64,000 nucleotides of DNA from Burkholderiales bacterium (GTDB taxonomy: Bacteria > Pseudomonadota > Gammaproteobacteria > Burkholderiales > Burkholderiaceae_C): the NCBI GenBank assembly GCA_016702555.1, contig JADJDV010000007.1:620001-684000 (forward strand), in the 5' to 3' direction. Position numbers and translations under genes: made by a program. The notes beneath the pieces were generated by a model that made no database searches, had not been told where the DNA came from, and was given only the letters and a program-made list of their open reading frames with translations. Within the stretch, counting starts at the first letter, position 1. Each line of letters begins with the position of its first letter. Below, piece after piece: positions 1 to 9,599 of this stretch.

Positions 1-852
1 GGCATTGAAGTCCACCCCGTCACGTGCGCCATTGGCGCTGAATTGCGCAACGTCAGCCTGGCCGACGCTTCGCGCGATGCTGGGCTTGCCAACGAGATCC
101 GCGCACTGCTGGTGCAGTACGGCGTGCTGTTCTTCCGCGGCCAGGACATCCAGCGCTCCGAGCATGTCGGCTTCGCGCGCCACTTCGGTGAACTCGAAGA
201 CCACCCCGTGGTCGGCAGCGACCCCGATCATCCTGGGCTGGTGTTGATCTACCGCAGCGCGCAGAGCCCGGCAGAGCGCTACGAGAACAGCTGGCATGCC
301 GACGGCACCTGGCGCGAGAAGCCGCCCATGGCCTGCGTGCTGCGCTGCATTGAGCGCCCCGAGGTCGGTGGCGACACCATGTGGGCCAACATGCGCCTGG
401 CCTATGAGAAGCTGCCGCAGCACATCAAGGACCAGATCGCCGACCTGCGCGCCCGCCACAGCATCGAAGCGACCTTCGGTGCAGCCATGCCCATCGAGAA
501 GCGCCTGGCCCTCAAGGCGCAGTACCCCGACGCTGAGCACCCGGTCGTGCGCACGCACCCCGAATCGGGCGAAAAGATACTGTTCGTGAACGGCTTCACC
601 ACACATTTCACGAACTACCACAACGCGAACAATGTGCGTTACGGCCAGGATTTCAACCCCGGTGCATCCAATCTGCTGGCCTACCTGGTGAGCCAGGCCC
701 AGATCCCCGAGTACCAGCTGCGCTGGCGCTGGCAGCCCCAGGACGTGGCGATGTGGGACAACCGTTCGGTGCAGCACTACGCGGTCATGGACTACCCGCC
801 ATGCGACCGCAAGATGGAACGCGCCGCCATCATGGGTGACGCGCCGTTCTGA
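1..852 (+). CDS. TauD/TfdA-family 2-oxoglutarate-dependent dioxygenase, 5' end outside window
   Basis: The open frame runs in from the left edge without an ATG, so the true start lies upstream and 283 residues are visible. The Fe(II)-binding facial triad is clear: WHADGTW gives His 99 and Asp 101 (counted from the window edge), and the distal His 259 lies in VQHYAVMDY. An Arg about 15 residues later (CDRKMERAA) is the usual 2-oxoglutarate carboxylate ligand. Family members hydroxylate taurine, 2,4-D, alkyl sulfates or related acids with O2 and 2-oxoglutarate; the substrate here cannot be told from sequence. It is followed after 66 bases by a BKACE gene and appears to be the first visible gene of a catabolic operon reaching to 7706. 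Confidence 0.88.
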   Translation, partial: GIEVHPVTCAIGAELRNVSLADASRDAGLANEIRALLVQYGVLFFRGQDIQRSEHVGFARHFGELEDHPVVGSDPDHPGLVLIYRSAQSPAERYENSWHADGTWREKPPMACVLRCIERPEVGGDTMWANMRLAYEKLPQHIKDQIADLRARHSIEATFGAAMPIEKRLALKAQYPDAEHPVVRTHPESGEKILFVNGFTTHFTNYHNANNVRYGQDFNPGASNLLAYLVSQAQIPEYQLRWRWQPQDVAMWDNRSVQHYAVMDYPPCDRKMERAAIMGDAPF

Positions 853-918
853 GCCCGCGTCCAGCGCTCACCCATTCAGTCACTCGATTCTTCAACTCTT
901 CTTCTTGAGGTCCATGCC

Positions 919-1977
919 ATGAACTTCCTAGACGGACACCTTTACCCCGAAAACCAGCAACCCCTCGTCATCACCGCCGCGCCCTACGCGCCGGCTTGGG
1001 TGCCCTCCGACTTCCCCGAGGACATCCCTGTCACGATGGAAGAGCAGATTCAAAAAGCCGTGGATTGCTACAACGCCGGCGCCACCGTGCTGCACCTGCA
1101 CGTGCGTGAGCTGGATGGCAAAGGCAGCAAGCGCCTGTCCAAGTTCAACGAGCTGATCGCCGGCGTGCGCAAGGCGGTGCCAGAGATGATCATCCAGGTG
1201 GGCGGCTCCATCAGCTTCGCGCCCGAAACCGAAGGCGCGGCCGCCAAGTGGCTGAGCGACGACACGCGCCACATGCTGGCCGAGCTGGAGCCCAAGCCCG
1301 ACCAGGTCACGGTCACCATCAACACCTCGCAGATGAACGTCGTCGAGCACTGGGAAGACGCCGACATCAAGGGCACGTCGATGGAAGACCCCGAGGTCTA
1401 CAACGCGTACAAAGAGATGACCGTGCCCGCACAGCCCGGCTGGGCCGAAGAGCACATCCGCCGCCTCAACGCCGCCGGTATCCAGAGCGCATTCCAGTGC
1501 TACAACATCAACAGCTTTGAATCCGTCGAGCGCCTGATCCGCCGCGGCATCTACAAGGGCCCGCTGGTGATGAACTGGGTGGCCATCGGTGGCGGCATGG
1601 ACGCTCCCAACCTCTACAACCTGGCCAACTTCGTGCGCGCCGCGCCCGATGGCGCTGTGCTGACCGTGGAAAGCTCGATGCGCAACGTGCTGCCAATCAA
1701 CATGATCGGCATCGCCCTGGGTCTGCACGTGCGCTGCGGTATCGAGGACAACCTCTGGAACCAGTCGCGCACCGAGCGCATGAGCACGGTGGAGCAGATC
1801 GAACAGTTGGTGCGCATCTCGCGCGAGTTCGGCCGCCCGATCGCCACCGCCAAGGAGGCGCGCCAGATCTGCCGCATCGGCGTGTTCTACGACACGGTCG
1901 AGGAAACCCTGATGGCCAACGGCTTTGCGCCGAACCGCAATGGCGGCCAGCAAGGCTTTCTGCGCAAGGCGGCCTGA
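919..1977 (+). CDS. Beta-keto acid cleavage enzyme (BKACE, DUF849 family), copy 1
   Basis: The 352-residue protein shows the BKACE TIM-barrel pattern, with the metal-binding HxH at the end of an early strand (GATVLHLHVREL) and the family string GIEDNLWNQSR near residue 275. Family members, such as 3-keto-5-aminohexanoate cleavage enzyme and the dehydrocarnitine-cleaving enzyme, condense a beta-keto acid with acetyl-CoA and release acetoacetate plus a new acyl-CoA. The start at 919 follows a GAGG element. It is longer than the second BKACE in this operon (307 residues), so the two probably handle different keto acids. The dioxygenase upstream and the CoA ligase downstream suggest one degradation pathway; the substrate is unknown. 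Confidence 0.88.
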   Translation: MNFLDGHLYPENQQPLVITAAPYAPAWVPSDFPEDIPVTMEEQIQKAVDCYNAGATVLHLHVRELDGKGSKRLSKFNELIAGVRKAVPEMIIQVGGSISFAPETEGAAAKWLSDDTRHMLAELEPKPDQVTVTINTSQMNVVEHWEDADIKGTSMEDPEVYNAYKEMTVPAQPGWAEEHIRRLNAAGIQSAFQCYNINSFESVERLIRRGIYKGPLVMNWVAIGGGMDAPNLYNLANFVRAAPDGAVLTVESSMRNVLPINMIGIALGLHVRCGIEDNLWNQSRTERMSTVEQIEQLVRISREFGRPIATAKEARQICRIGVFYDTVEETLMANGFAPNRNGGQQGFLRKAA

Positions 1978-2087
1978 GTCTCCTCTTTCGCGACAGTTCT
2001 TCGCTCGTTCCCTGGCTGGCGCGCTGTGTGTCCAGTCAGGGCTTCGCTTGTTCCCTCTTCACCTGGCAACTCGGTCACTCCAAGCCC

Positions 2088-3059
2088 ATGACATACGTTT
2101 CACGCTTCGCTTCGCTCACCGTGGCCATCGCCGCGGTGTTCAGTACCTCGGCAAGCCTGGCCGTGGTGGACAAGCCGGTCAAGCTCATCGTGCCCGCCCC
2201 CGCGGGCGGCACCATGGACGCCGCCGCGCGCGCCATTGGCGATTTCCTGTCGCAAGAACTGAAGCAATCCGTGCTGGTCGAGAACAAGCCCGGTGCAGGT
2301 GGTGCCATCGCGGTCAAGCATATGCTGTCGCAGCCAGCCGACGGACAGGCACTGGTGGTCACGGCCAGCAACGTGCTCACAGAGATTCCGCACGTGCTCA
2401 AGGGTGGTTTCGATCCCTTGAAGGACGTCGTGCCGATCTCGCTGATGGCGCAATCCACCATGGTCTTCATCGCGGCGCCGCAGTTTCCGGCCAAAGACGT
2501 CAAGGAGGTGGTGGCCTACGCCAAGGTGCATCCGCGCCAGGTGTCGTACGCGTCGTATGGCCCCGGTTCGGCGTCGCAGTACGCCGGCGCCATCCTGAAC
2601 CAGAAGGCGGGTATCGATCTGCAGCACGTGGCCTTCCCCGGCTCGGCGCCGGCGCTGGCGCAGGTCATGGGCGGACAGATTCCGCTGATGTTCGACAGCA
2701 TCGTCACGTCGCGGCCCCTGGCCAACGGCGGGCGGGTGCGGATGCTGGCCGTTGCCGACAAGAGCCGCCTGCCCGATTTCCCCAACGTGCCGACGATGGC
2801 CGAAGCCGGTTACCCCGAAGTGAATTTCAGCAACTGGAGCGGCGTGATTGCTTCGTCCAGGATGTCCCCCGAGCTGGCAGGCAAGCTGCACGCCGTGCTG
2901 CAGAAGATCGCGGCCAATCCCGCGTTCAAGGATCGGTTGGTTGCGGCGGGCCTGCAGCCCACGGCCCCCCGCACGCTGGAGCAAGCCGCGAGCGAGGTGC
3001 GTCAGGAGCACGCACGCAATGCCGAGATCGTGAAGACCTACGGCATCAAGATGGATTGA
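2088..3059 (+). CDS. Bug/TctC-family extracytoplasmic solute-binding protein
   Basis: The ATG at 2088 gives a 323-residue protein beginning MTYVSRFASLTVAIAAVF, a normal Sec signal peptide; an upstream in-frame ATG at 2028 would bury it and is less likely. The mature start KPVKLIVPAPAGGTMDAAAR matches the Bug ligand loop, and PGAGGAIAVKHM and NVPTMAEAGYPEV are typical family stretches. Bug proteins bind carboxylates (citrate, nicotinate, aromatic acids) in the periplasm and feed TctAB permeases or act in signalling. No tctA or tctB is visible nearby, the usual situation for orphan Bug genes in Burkholderiales. It sits between a BKACE and a quinone-reductase-like gene in the same operon, so its ligand is probably the pathway substrate. 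Confidence 0.88.
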   Translation: MTYVSRFASLTVAIAAVFSTSASLAVVDKPVKLIVPAPAGGTMDAAARAIGDFLSQELKQSVLVENKPGAGGAIAVKHMLSQPADGQALVVTASNVLTEIPHVLKGGFDPLKDVVPISLMAQSTMVFIAAPQFPAKDVKEVVAYAKVHPRQVSYASYGPGSASQYAGAILNQKAGIDLQHVAFPGSAPALAQVMGGQIPLMFDSIVTSRPLANGGRVRMLAVADKSRLPDFPNVPTMAEAGYPEVNFSNWSGVIASSRMSPELAGKLHAVLQKIAANPAFKDRLVAAGLQPTAPRTLEQAASEVRQEHARNAEIVKTYGIKMD

Positions 3060-3096
3060 AGACAAGACAGATCACGGAAGTTGGAAAGGAAACATC

Positions 3097-4068
3097 ATGA
3101 TCAAGGCAGTACGTTTCTACGAAATCGGTGGCCCCGAGGTCCTGAGGTTCGAGGAAGTGCAGGTCGGCGATCCCGGTCCCGGCCAGGCGCGCGTGCGCCA
3201 CACGTACATCGCGGTCAACTTCATCGACACCTATTTCCGCACCGGCCGCTATCCGCTGGAGTTGCCCAACGGGCTGGGTTCCGACGCCGTCGGCGTGGTT
3301 GAGGCCGTCGGCCCAGGCGTCACCGACATCAAGGTCGGCGACCGCGTCGGCTACCTGATCGGCCCGCAGGGCGCCTATTCACAAGTGCGTGTGATGCCGG
3401 CCGAGGTGCTGATTCCGCTGCCGGACGGCATTGCCGACAGCACGGCCGCCACGCTGATGATGAAGGGCATGACGGCGCAATACCTGTTCCGCCAGGTCTA
3501 TCCGCTCAAGGGCGGTGAGACCATCCTGTACCACGCCGCGGCCGGCGGCGTCGGCCTGATCGCCTGCCAGTGGGCGCGCGCCATGGGCGTGACCATGATC
3601 GGCACCGTCAGTACCGACGAAAAAGCCGCCGTGGCCAAGGCCAACGGCTGCACACACTCCATCGTCACCTCGCGCGAGAACATCGCCGAGCGCGTGCGCG
3701 AGTTAACCGATGGCAAGGGCGTGCCGGTGGTGTACGACTCGGTCGGCAAGGACACGCTGATGGCCTCGCTCGACAGCCTGCAGCCGCGCGGCTCGCTGGT
3801 CAGCAACGGCACCTCGTCCGGCTCGGTGGTGGTCGACTCCCAACTGCTGGCCGTCAAGGGCTCCATCTGGATGACGCGTCCGGCGATGATGCATTACATC
3901 CAGCCGCGCGCGCACATGCTGTCGATGGCCAAGGAACTGTTCGACCATGTGCTGGCGGGCCGCATCGTGAGCGAGCCACAGCAGACCTTTGCGCTGGCCG
4001 ATGCGGCCGACGCACACCGCATGCTCGAGTCCCGCAAAACCACCGGGGCCACCGTTCTGGTTCCCTGA
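3097..4068 (+). CDS. Quinone oxidoreductase-like MDR protein
   Basis: This 323-residue protein is a zinc-independent medium-chain dehydrogenase/reductase of the Qor type. The N-terminal GroES-like half has NFIDTYFRTGRYPLELPN, a Qor hallmark, and the Rossmann half has YHAAAGGVGLIACQWAR for NADPH binding. No structural zinc cysteines are seen. A strong ribosome-binding site (GAAAGGAAAC) precedes the ATG. Family members reduce quinones or enoyl and enone substrates with NADPH. In this operon it may reduce an unsaturated intermediate, which is inference. It lies 37 bases after the Bug gene and 10 bases before the YeiH-type gene. Confidence 0.87.
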   Translation: MIKAVRFYEIGGPEVLRFEEVQVGDPGPGQARVRHTYIAVNFIDTYFRTGRYPLELPNGLGSDAVGVVEAVGPGVTDIKVGDRVGYLIGPQGAYSQVRVMPAEVLIPLPDGIADSTAATLMMKGMTAQYLFRQVYPLKGGETILYHAAAGGVGLIACQWARAMGVTMIGTVSTDEKAAVAKANGCTHSIVTSRENIAERVRELTDGKGVPVVYDSVGKDTLMASLDSLQPRGSLVSNGTSSGSVVVDSQLLAVKGSIWMTRPAMMHYIQPRAHMLSMAKELFDHVLAGRIVSEPQQTFALADAADAHRMLESRKTTGATVLVP

Positions 4069-4078
4069 GGCCTCTTCC

Positions 4079-5107
4079 ATGCAACCGGCGGCACCGACCC
4101 CTTCCTTTGTCGCCGGCTTGCCGGTGCGCGCGCGCATCCTTTTCCCGGGCGTGCTGGCTTGCGCGGTGGTTGCGGCATCGGCCACCTTCCTGTCACAGCA
4201 CTACGGCGCGCCGGTGATGCTGTTCGCGCTCATCCTCGGTATCGCGATGAACTTCCTCTCGATGGAAGGCGTTTGCAAGCCGGGCATCGAATTCACTGCA
4301 CGCCACGTGCTGCGCTGGGGCGTGGCGCTGCTGGGTCTGCGCATCACCGCCTCGCAGGTGGTGGCGCTGGGCTGGGAGCCGGTGGCGGTGGTGGCCGTGT
4401 GCCTGGTGTTGACCATCGGCGTGTCGATGGTCGTGGCCCGGTGGCTGGGCTTCAACGTGCTGTTCGGGTTGCTCAGCGGTGGGGCCACGGCCATTTGCGG
4501 CGCCTCTGCCGCGCTGGCGCTGTCGGCGGCGCTGCCCTCGCACCCGCTGAAAGAGCGAGCCACGCTGTTCACCGTGGTGGGCGTATCGGCGCTGTCCACG
4601 CTGACCATGATCTTCTATCCCATGGTGGCCACATGGCTGGGCATGGACGCCCACACGGCCGGTGTGTTTCTGGGCGCCACCATCCACGACGTGGCGCAGG
4701 TGGTGGGCGCGGGCTACGGCATGTCGCAAGCCACGGGCGATACCGCCACGCTGGTCAAGCTGATGCGCGTGGCGGCCTTGCTGCCCGTGATCCTGTTCGC
4801 GGTGATGTACACGCGGGCCACCGGCACGGCGAACGTCGGCGGCGCCCGCCCGCCGCTGTTGCCCTGGTTTGCCGTGGCTTTTGCCGCGCTCGTCGTCATC
4901 AACAGCACCGGCTGGCTGCCAAAGGCCGTCTCCAGCACCGGCAGCGATGTGTCGCGCTGGTTTCTGGTGGCCGCCATGGCCGGCATCGGCATGAAGACGC
5001 AATTGCGCGATTTGATCGACGTGGGCCTGAAGCCGGTGGTGTTCATGGTCGGCGAGACGGTGTTCATCGCCGCCCTGGCCATCGGCATGCTGCGCTGGCT
5101 GGCTTGA
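4079..5107 (+). CDS. YeiH/UPF0324-family membrane protein (putative sulfate/sulfonate exporter)
   Basis: The ATG at 4079 gives 342 residues with about ten hydrophobic segments. Family landmarks are the LRITASQVVALG stretch, GGATAICGASAALALSA and FLGATIHDVAQVVGAGYGMS, the last very typical of the UPF0324/YeiH family. Related proteins are annotated as putative sulfate exporters. If the upstream TauD-like enzyme releases sulfite from a sulfonate, an exporter of this kind would make sense, but that link is inference. The start 10 bases after the MDR gene suggests translational coupling. Confidence 0.85.
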   Translation: MQPAAPTPSFVAGLPVRARILFPGVLACAVVAASATFLSQHYGAPVMLFALILGIAMNFLSMEGVCKPGIEFTARHVLRWGVALLGLRITASQVVALGWEPVAVVAVCLVLTIGVSMVVARWLGFNVLFGLLSGGATAICGASAALALSAALPSHPLKERATLFTVVGVSALSTLTMIFYPMVATWLGMDAHTAGVFLGATIHDVAQVVGAGYGMSQATGDTATLVKLMRVAALLPVILFAVMYTRATGTANVGGARPPLLPWFAVAFAALVVINSTGWLPKAVSSTGSDVSRWFLVAAMAGIGMKTQLRDLIDVGLKPVVFMVGETVFIAALAIGMLRWLA

Positions 5108-5133
5108 TTTTTTGAATATTCGGGAGACTCCCC

Positions 5134-6786
5134 ATGAACGGTTTGATGATGGATCGACCGCTGCTGATCTCCAGCCTGCTCACGCACGCCGAAGGCCAGC
5201 ACGCTGAGCGCGAAATCGTCTCGCGCCGCGTCGAAGGCGGCATTCACCGCATGACCTACGCCGACCTTGGCCGGCGCGCACGCCAACTCGCGCGCGCTGT
5301 CGAGGCCTTGGGCATCAAACCAGGCGAGCGCGTCGGCACGGTGGCGTGGAACGGCCATCGCCACCTGGAGCTGTACTACGCCGTGTCGGGCTCGGGTGCC
5401 GTGCTGCACACGCTGAACCCGCGCCTGCACCCCGACCAGCTGACCTGGATCGCCGACCACGCCGAAGACCAGGTGTTGTTCTTCGACCTGACCTTTCTGC
5501 CGCTGATCGAAGCCATTGCCTCGCGCGTATCGACGGTGCGCCACTTCGTCGCCATGACCGACCGCGCGCACATGCCGGCGACGACCAGAATCCCCAACCT
5601 GCTGTGCTACGAAGAACTGCTCGAAGCCCAGCCCGACGACTTTGTCTGGCCCGAGTTCGACGAGCACACCGCCTCGTCTCTTTGCTACACCTCGGGCACC
5701 ACCGGCAACCCCAAGGGCGTGCTCTACAGCCACCGCTCGACGCTGCTGCATACCTATGCGGCGGCGCTTCACGACGCGCTGGACGTGTCGTCGGCCGACA
5801 CCATCCTGCCCGTGGTGCCCATGTTCCACGTCAACGCCTGGGGCCTACCCTACGTCGCGTGCATGGTCGGCGCCAAGCTGGTGTTTCCCGGCCCGGCGCT
5901 GGATGGCAAGTCCTTGCACGAGTTGTTCGAGTCCGAAGGCGTCACCGTCTCGGCCGGCGTGCCGACGGTGTGGCAGGGCCTGCTCTCGCACGTTGAGGGC
6001 AACCAGCTGAGGTTCTCCACCATGCGCCGCACGATCGTGGGCGGCTCGGCCTGCCCGCCGGCCATGATGGACGCCTTCCAAAAGCGCCACGACGTCAAGG
6101 TGTTGCACGCCTGGGGCATGACCGAAACCAGTCCCGTGGGCACGACGGCCGCGCTCAAGCCATCGCACGCCAAGCTCGACGACGATCAGCGCCGCGCGCT
6201 GCAGCTCAAACAGGGCCGCACCGTCTTCGGCGTCGAGATGAAGATCGTCGACCCCGATGGCAAGCCGCTGCCGCATGACGGCAAGGCGGCTGGCGAGCTC
6301 ATGGTGCGTGGCCCCTGGATCGCCTCGGGCTACTTCAAGGGCGAGGAGCAGGGTGCGCTCGTCGACGGCTGGTTCCCCACCGGCGACGTCGCGACCATCG
6401 ACACCGACGGCTTCATGAACATCACCGACCGCAGCAAGGACGTGATCAAGTCCGGCGGCGAGTGGATAGGCTCGATCGACCTCGAGAACATCGCCATGGC
6501 GCACCCGGCCGTGGCCATGGCCGCCTGCATCGCGGCGCGGCATCCCAAGTGGGACGAGCGCCCGCTGCTGGTGGTCGTCAAGAAGCCCGGCGCCGACGTC
6601 ACGCGCGACGAGCTGATCCAGTTCTACAACGGCAAGATCGCCCGTTGGTGGACGCCCGACGACGTGATCTTTGTCGACAGTATTCCGCTGGGCGCCACCG
6701 GCAAGATGCAGAAGAGCCTGCTGCGTGACGCGTATCAGGATCACCTGCTCACCTCCAACAACAAGCCCGCGTCAGAGCCGGCATGA
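5134..6786 (+). CDS. AMP-forming acyl-CoA synthetase (fatty-acid CoA ligase type)
   Basis: The 550-residue ANL-superfamily enzyme has all core motifs: the phosphate loop YTSGTTGNPKGV near residue 188, the adenine-binding HAWGMTETSPVGT near residue 325, the hinge region GWFPTGDVATID followed by DRSKDVIKSGGEWI, and the C-terminal catalytic lysine in GATGKMQKSLL. It activates a carboxylic acid to the adenylate and then the CoA thioester. The pattern FHVNAWGLPY matches medium/long-chain or aryl-type ligases. Its stop overlaps the start of the next BKACE gene (ATGA), so the two are translationally coupled. The acyl substrate is unknown but probably belongs to the same pathway. Confidence 0.9.
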   Translation: MNGLMMDRPLLISSLLTHAEGQHAEREIVSRRVEGGIHRMTYADLGRRARQLARAVEALGIKPGERVGTVAWNGHRHLELYYAVSGSGAVLHTLNPRLHPDQLTWIADHAEDQVLFFDLTFLPLIEAIASRVSTVRHFVAMTDRAHMPATTRIPNLLCYEELLEAQPDDFVWPEFDEHTASSLCYTSGTTGNPKGVLYSHRSTLLHTYAAALHDALDVSSADTILPVVPMFHVNAWGLPYVACMVGAKLVFPGPALDGKSLHELFESEGVTVSAGVPTVWQGLLSHVEGNQLRFSTMRRTIVGGSACPPAMMDAFQKRHDVKVLHAWGMTETSPVGTTAALKPSHAKLDDDQRRALQLKQGRTVFGVEMKIVDPDGKPLPHDGKAAGELMVRGPWIASGYFKGEEQGALVDGWFPTGDVATIDTDGFMNITDRSKDVIKSGGEWIGSIDLENIAMAHPAVAMAACIAARHPKWDERPLLVVVKKPGADVTRDELIQFYNGKIARWWTPDDVIFVDSIPLGATGKMQKSLLRDAYQDHLLTSNNKPASEPA

Positions 6787-7706
6787 GCAAGGTCATCATC
6801 ACCTGCGCGGTGACGGGCGCCATCCACACGCCGTCGATGTCGCCCTACCTGCCGGTCACGCCCGAGGAGATCATCGAAGCCTCGGTGGGTGCGGCCGAAG
6901 CTGGGGCAGCGATCATCCACCTGCATGCGCGTGACCCCGAGGACGGCCGGCCCGACCAGACGCCCGAAGCCTTTGGCCGCTTTCTGCCGCAGATCAAGGC
7001 CCGCACCGATGCGGTGCTCAACCTGACCACCGGCGGCTCGCCCTTCATGGGCATTGAAGAGCGCATCCAGCCCGCGGCACGCTTTGCGCCGGAAGTGGCC
7101 TCGCTCAACGTTGGCTCGATGAATTTCGCCCTCTTCCCCATGCTGGAGCGCTTCAAGGAGTTCAAGCACACCTGGGAACCCGAAGCCCTCGAAGCCAGCC
7201 GTGACCTGGTGTTCCGCAACTCGTTCAAGGAGATCGAGTACGCGATGGCTCAGTGCGCCAGCACCGACACGCGCTTTGAGTTCGAGTGCTACGACACCTC
7301 AGGCCTTTACAACCTGGCGCACTTCGTTGACCGCGGCCTGGTCAAGGCGCCCTTCTTCGTGCAGACCGTGTTCGGCATCCTGGGCGGCATCGGCACGCAC
7401 CCCGACGACGTGGCGCACATGAAGCGCACAGCCGATCGCCTCTTTGGCAAGGACTACCACTGGTCGGCCTTTGGTGCCGGCCGGCACCAGATGCGCATTG
7501 CGGCCATGACCGCCAGCATGGGCGGACACGTGCGCGTGGGTCTGGAAGACAGCCTGTGGCTCGGCCGCGGCAAGCTGGCCGAGAGCAATGCGGCGCAGGT
7601 GACGCAAGTGCGCCAGATCATCGAAGGGCTGGGCCTGGAGATTGCGACGCCCGCAGAGGCGCGCGAGATCCTGCAGCTCAAGGGCATGAACAAGGTCAGG
7701 TTCTGA
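6783..7706 (+). CDS. Beta-keto acid cleavage enzyme (BKACE, DUF849 family), copy 2
   Basis: The 307-residue protein starts MSKVIITCAVTGAIHTPSMS, the standard BKACE N-terminus, and has the metal-binding pair in GAAIIHLHARDPEDGRPDQT. GGHVRVGLEDSLWLGRGK is the C-terminal family signature. This length is the classic BKACE size, whereas the paralogue at 919-1977 carries extra N-terminal sequence. The reaction class is beta-keto acid plus acetyl-CoA giving acetoacetate plus acyl-CoA. It is the last gene of the operon, overlapping the CoA ligase by 4 bases. No SKT-type CoA transferase for acetoacetate is visible in the window. Confidence 0.9.
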   Translation: MSKVIITCAVTGAIHTPSMSPYLPVTPEEIIEASVGAAEAGAAIIHLHARDPEDGRPDQTPEAFGRFLPQIKARTDAVLNLTTGGSPFMGIEERIQPAARFAPEVASLNVGSMNFALFPMLERFKEFKHTWEPEALEASRDLVFRNSFKEIEYAMAQCASTDTRFEFECYDTSGLYNLAHFVDRGLVKAPFFVQTVFGILGGIGTHPDDVAHMKRTADRLFGKDYHWSAFGAGRHQMRIAAMTASMGGHVRVGLEDSLWLGRGKLAESNAAQVTQVRQIIEGLGLEIATPAEAREILQLKGMNKVRF

Positions 7707-8167
7707 CGCACCCGTGAACCGCTCGAGGATCGGACGGGGCTCTGATCTCCGGGCGCGCTGGCCCGCGAGCGGGCCCAGTGAGGCCGTCGCTCGATGCGCG
7801 CGAGCGAATCGCCCCCTCGGTGTCATGCCATTCTCCCTTCAACGCGCGCGATTCATCCGTCATTCCCACGACAGCGCGGGGGCGCCAAGCGACGCTTGAA
7901 CCTGCGTGCCTTCGCAGGGCGCTGCAGCGCGGCCTCGAAGTAGTCGCGCGCGCAGCGGGCCGCGCCCGGATTGTCCTGTGCGCGCGCCATTTGCAGGTCG
8001 TCGAGCCAGTGCGCCGACAACTCCACCCCACGCAGCCGCTCGTGCGGGTCGCGCCCCAGAACGAGCATCAGTCGAACGTGGCCGCGAGGCTGGCGCGGCG
8101 GATCCGCTTGTCGGTGACGCGGGCCGCGCCGGTGGTGCGCGGCAAAGCATGGTGGTTCACCCGTGAT
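7707..8167. other. Intergenic stretch between convergent operons, possibly with gene remnants
   Basis: No convincing full gene is seen. On the minus strand one frame ends ...VTDKRIRRASLAATFD and its TGA overlaps an ATG at 8068 that opens a 71-codon frame to 7853. That frame contains the protein-like stretch VELSAHWLDDLQMARAQDNP. The TGATG arrangement looks like two coupled reading frames of which only 3' parts survive, but there is no recognisable family and third-position bias is weak. An imperfect GC-rich hairpin lies near 7757-7780, without a U-run. Confidence 0.35.
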
Positions 8168-9478
8168 TCAGGCGTAGGGCGCCCGGAAGTCGGCGGCCAC
8201 GGCGGCGGCATCGGCCTCATAGGTGCGCGACGAATGCCAGTAGAAGAACGCCGACAGGAATCCGGCCGCCGGAATCACCGCCATCGCGGTCTGCAGGCTC
8301 CAGATGTCCGAGATGATGCCGGTGATGAAGGGGCCCACCGCGAGGCCGAACAGATTGATGGCGAAGGCGTGCACGGCCCCGCCGGTCGAGCGCAGGCCGG
8401 GGTGCGTGACGTCCAGCACCGCGCTGACCGACACGCCCACGGTGCAGGTCATCATCGAGCCGCCCAGCAGGATCAGCGGGTACTGCACCGAAGGCGGCAG
8501 CGGCACGGAGAAGGCGAAGATGAACAGCGCGGCGGTGGCGCTGGTGGTGCCCACCAGCAGCAGCAGCTTGTAGGCACTGCGGCGGCGCGCGACGCGATCG
8601 GCCACCCAACCCCAGAAGACCGCGCCCAGCGCACCGCACAGCACCAGCACGCCGGCGTACTTCGCCGCCGTGGCGACGGACATACCGTGGTAGCGGTTGA
8701 GATAGCTTGGCACCCACGACCACATGGTCGACACCACGATCAACTGAAACGACCCGGCAATGCACACCAGCAGCATGGTCTTGCCGCGGCTCAGGGTGCT
8801 GAACATGCGAAACACATAGGTCCGGGTATCCGCGCTCTTGATGACTGGCTTCATCTTTACGATCACGTTCTTGTAGTCCGGCACCAGCAGGAACAGCAGC
8901 GCCATCACGAGTCCGGGAAAACCGACCGCGCCAAATGCCGCGCGCCAACCCCAATGCTCGGCAATGATGCCGCCGAGCACCACACCCAGCACCGCCCCGA
9001 CCGAGCTGGCGGCGAAGAAGGCGCCCAGCAGGGTGGCGTGCAGGCGCTTTGGAAACAGCGCGTTGATCAGGGCCGCGCCGACCGAGCCATAGCCCGTTTC
9101 GCCCAGGCCCACGACAGCGCGGGCCGTGAACAGTTGCCCGTAGTTGCGGGCGAACATGCAGGAAATGGTGGCCATGCTCCAGATCGTGGCCATGACGAAG
9201 ATGCTCTTGACGCGGCCGAAGCGGTCGGCCAGCAGCGCCACCGGAATGCTGCCCACCGCCACCACGATGGAGATGACGGACACCAGCGCGCCGAGTTGCT
9301 TGTCGGACAAATCCCACTCCGCCTTCAGGTGCGGGAACAGCGAGACGATGATCTGCCGGTCCACGTAGTCGGACATCATCAGCAGGAAGATCATGGCGAA
9401 CGCGAACCACGCGCGTGGCCGGCTGACCTGGCTGTCGAAGCGTGTCCTGGTGTCCGCTGTCAAATCGGCTGTCATCAT
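8168..9478 (-). CDS. MFS transporter, organic-acid type
   Basis: The 436-residue membrane protein has about twelve hydrophobic segments. The MFS loop 2-3 motif appears as ALLADRFGRVKS and its second-half counterpart as GWVADRVARRRS. The opening FLLMMSDYVDRQIIVSLFPHLKAEW is common in aromatic/organic-acid MFS carriers of Burkholderiales. It is the most distal gene of the minus-strand set, 121 bases after the DsbA-family gene, and probably imports or exports the compound handled by the adjoining enzymes. The start at 9478 is chosen because it precedes the first membrane segment by a normal cytoplasmic tail; the double Met leaves a one-codon ambiguity. Confidence 0.87.
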   Translation of the reverse strand: MMTADLTADTRTRFDSQVSRPRAWFAFAMIFLLMMSDYVDRQIIVSLFPHLKAEWDLSDKQLGALVSVISIVVAVGSIPVALLADRFGRVKSIFVMATIWSMATISCMFARNYGQLFTARAVVGLGETGYGSVGAALINALFPKRLHATLLGAFFAASSVGAVLGVVLGGIIAEHWGWRAAFGAVGFPGLVMALLFLLVPDYKNVIVKMKPVIKSADTRTYVFRMFSTLSRGKTMLLVCIAGSFQLIVVSTMWSWVPSYLNRYHGMSVATAAKYAGVLVLCGALGAVFWGWVADRVARRRSAYKLLLLVGTTSATAALFIFAFSVPLPPSVQYPLILLGGSMMTCTVGVSVSAVLDVTHPGLRSTGGAVHAFAINLFGLAVGPFITGIISDIWSLQTAMAVIPAAGFLSAFFYWHSSRTYEADAAAVAADFRAPYA

Positions 9479-9599
9479 TTTCTGTGTCTCCTGGATGGGC
9501 TGCGCCGCAGTTCCGGTGTGGGGCCTGCGACGGCTTGGTGTGACGGTGACAGCGAATGGATTGATGTAGATTGAAGCTGTCGCCGCCGAAGGATCAGCG

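Noticed and set aside
928..1953. Long minus-strand open frame opposite the first BKACE gene
   Set aside because: It is His/Val/Ala-rich antisense of a clear gene, a product of high GC third positions.
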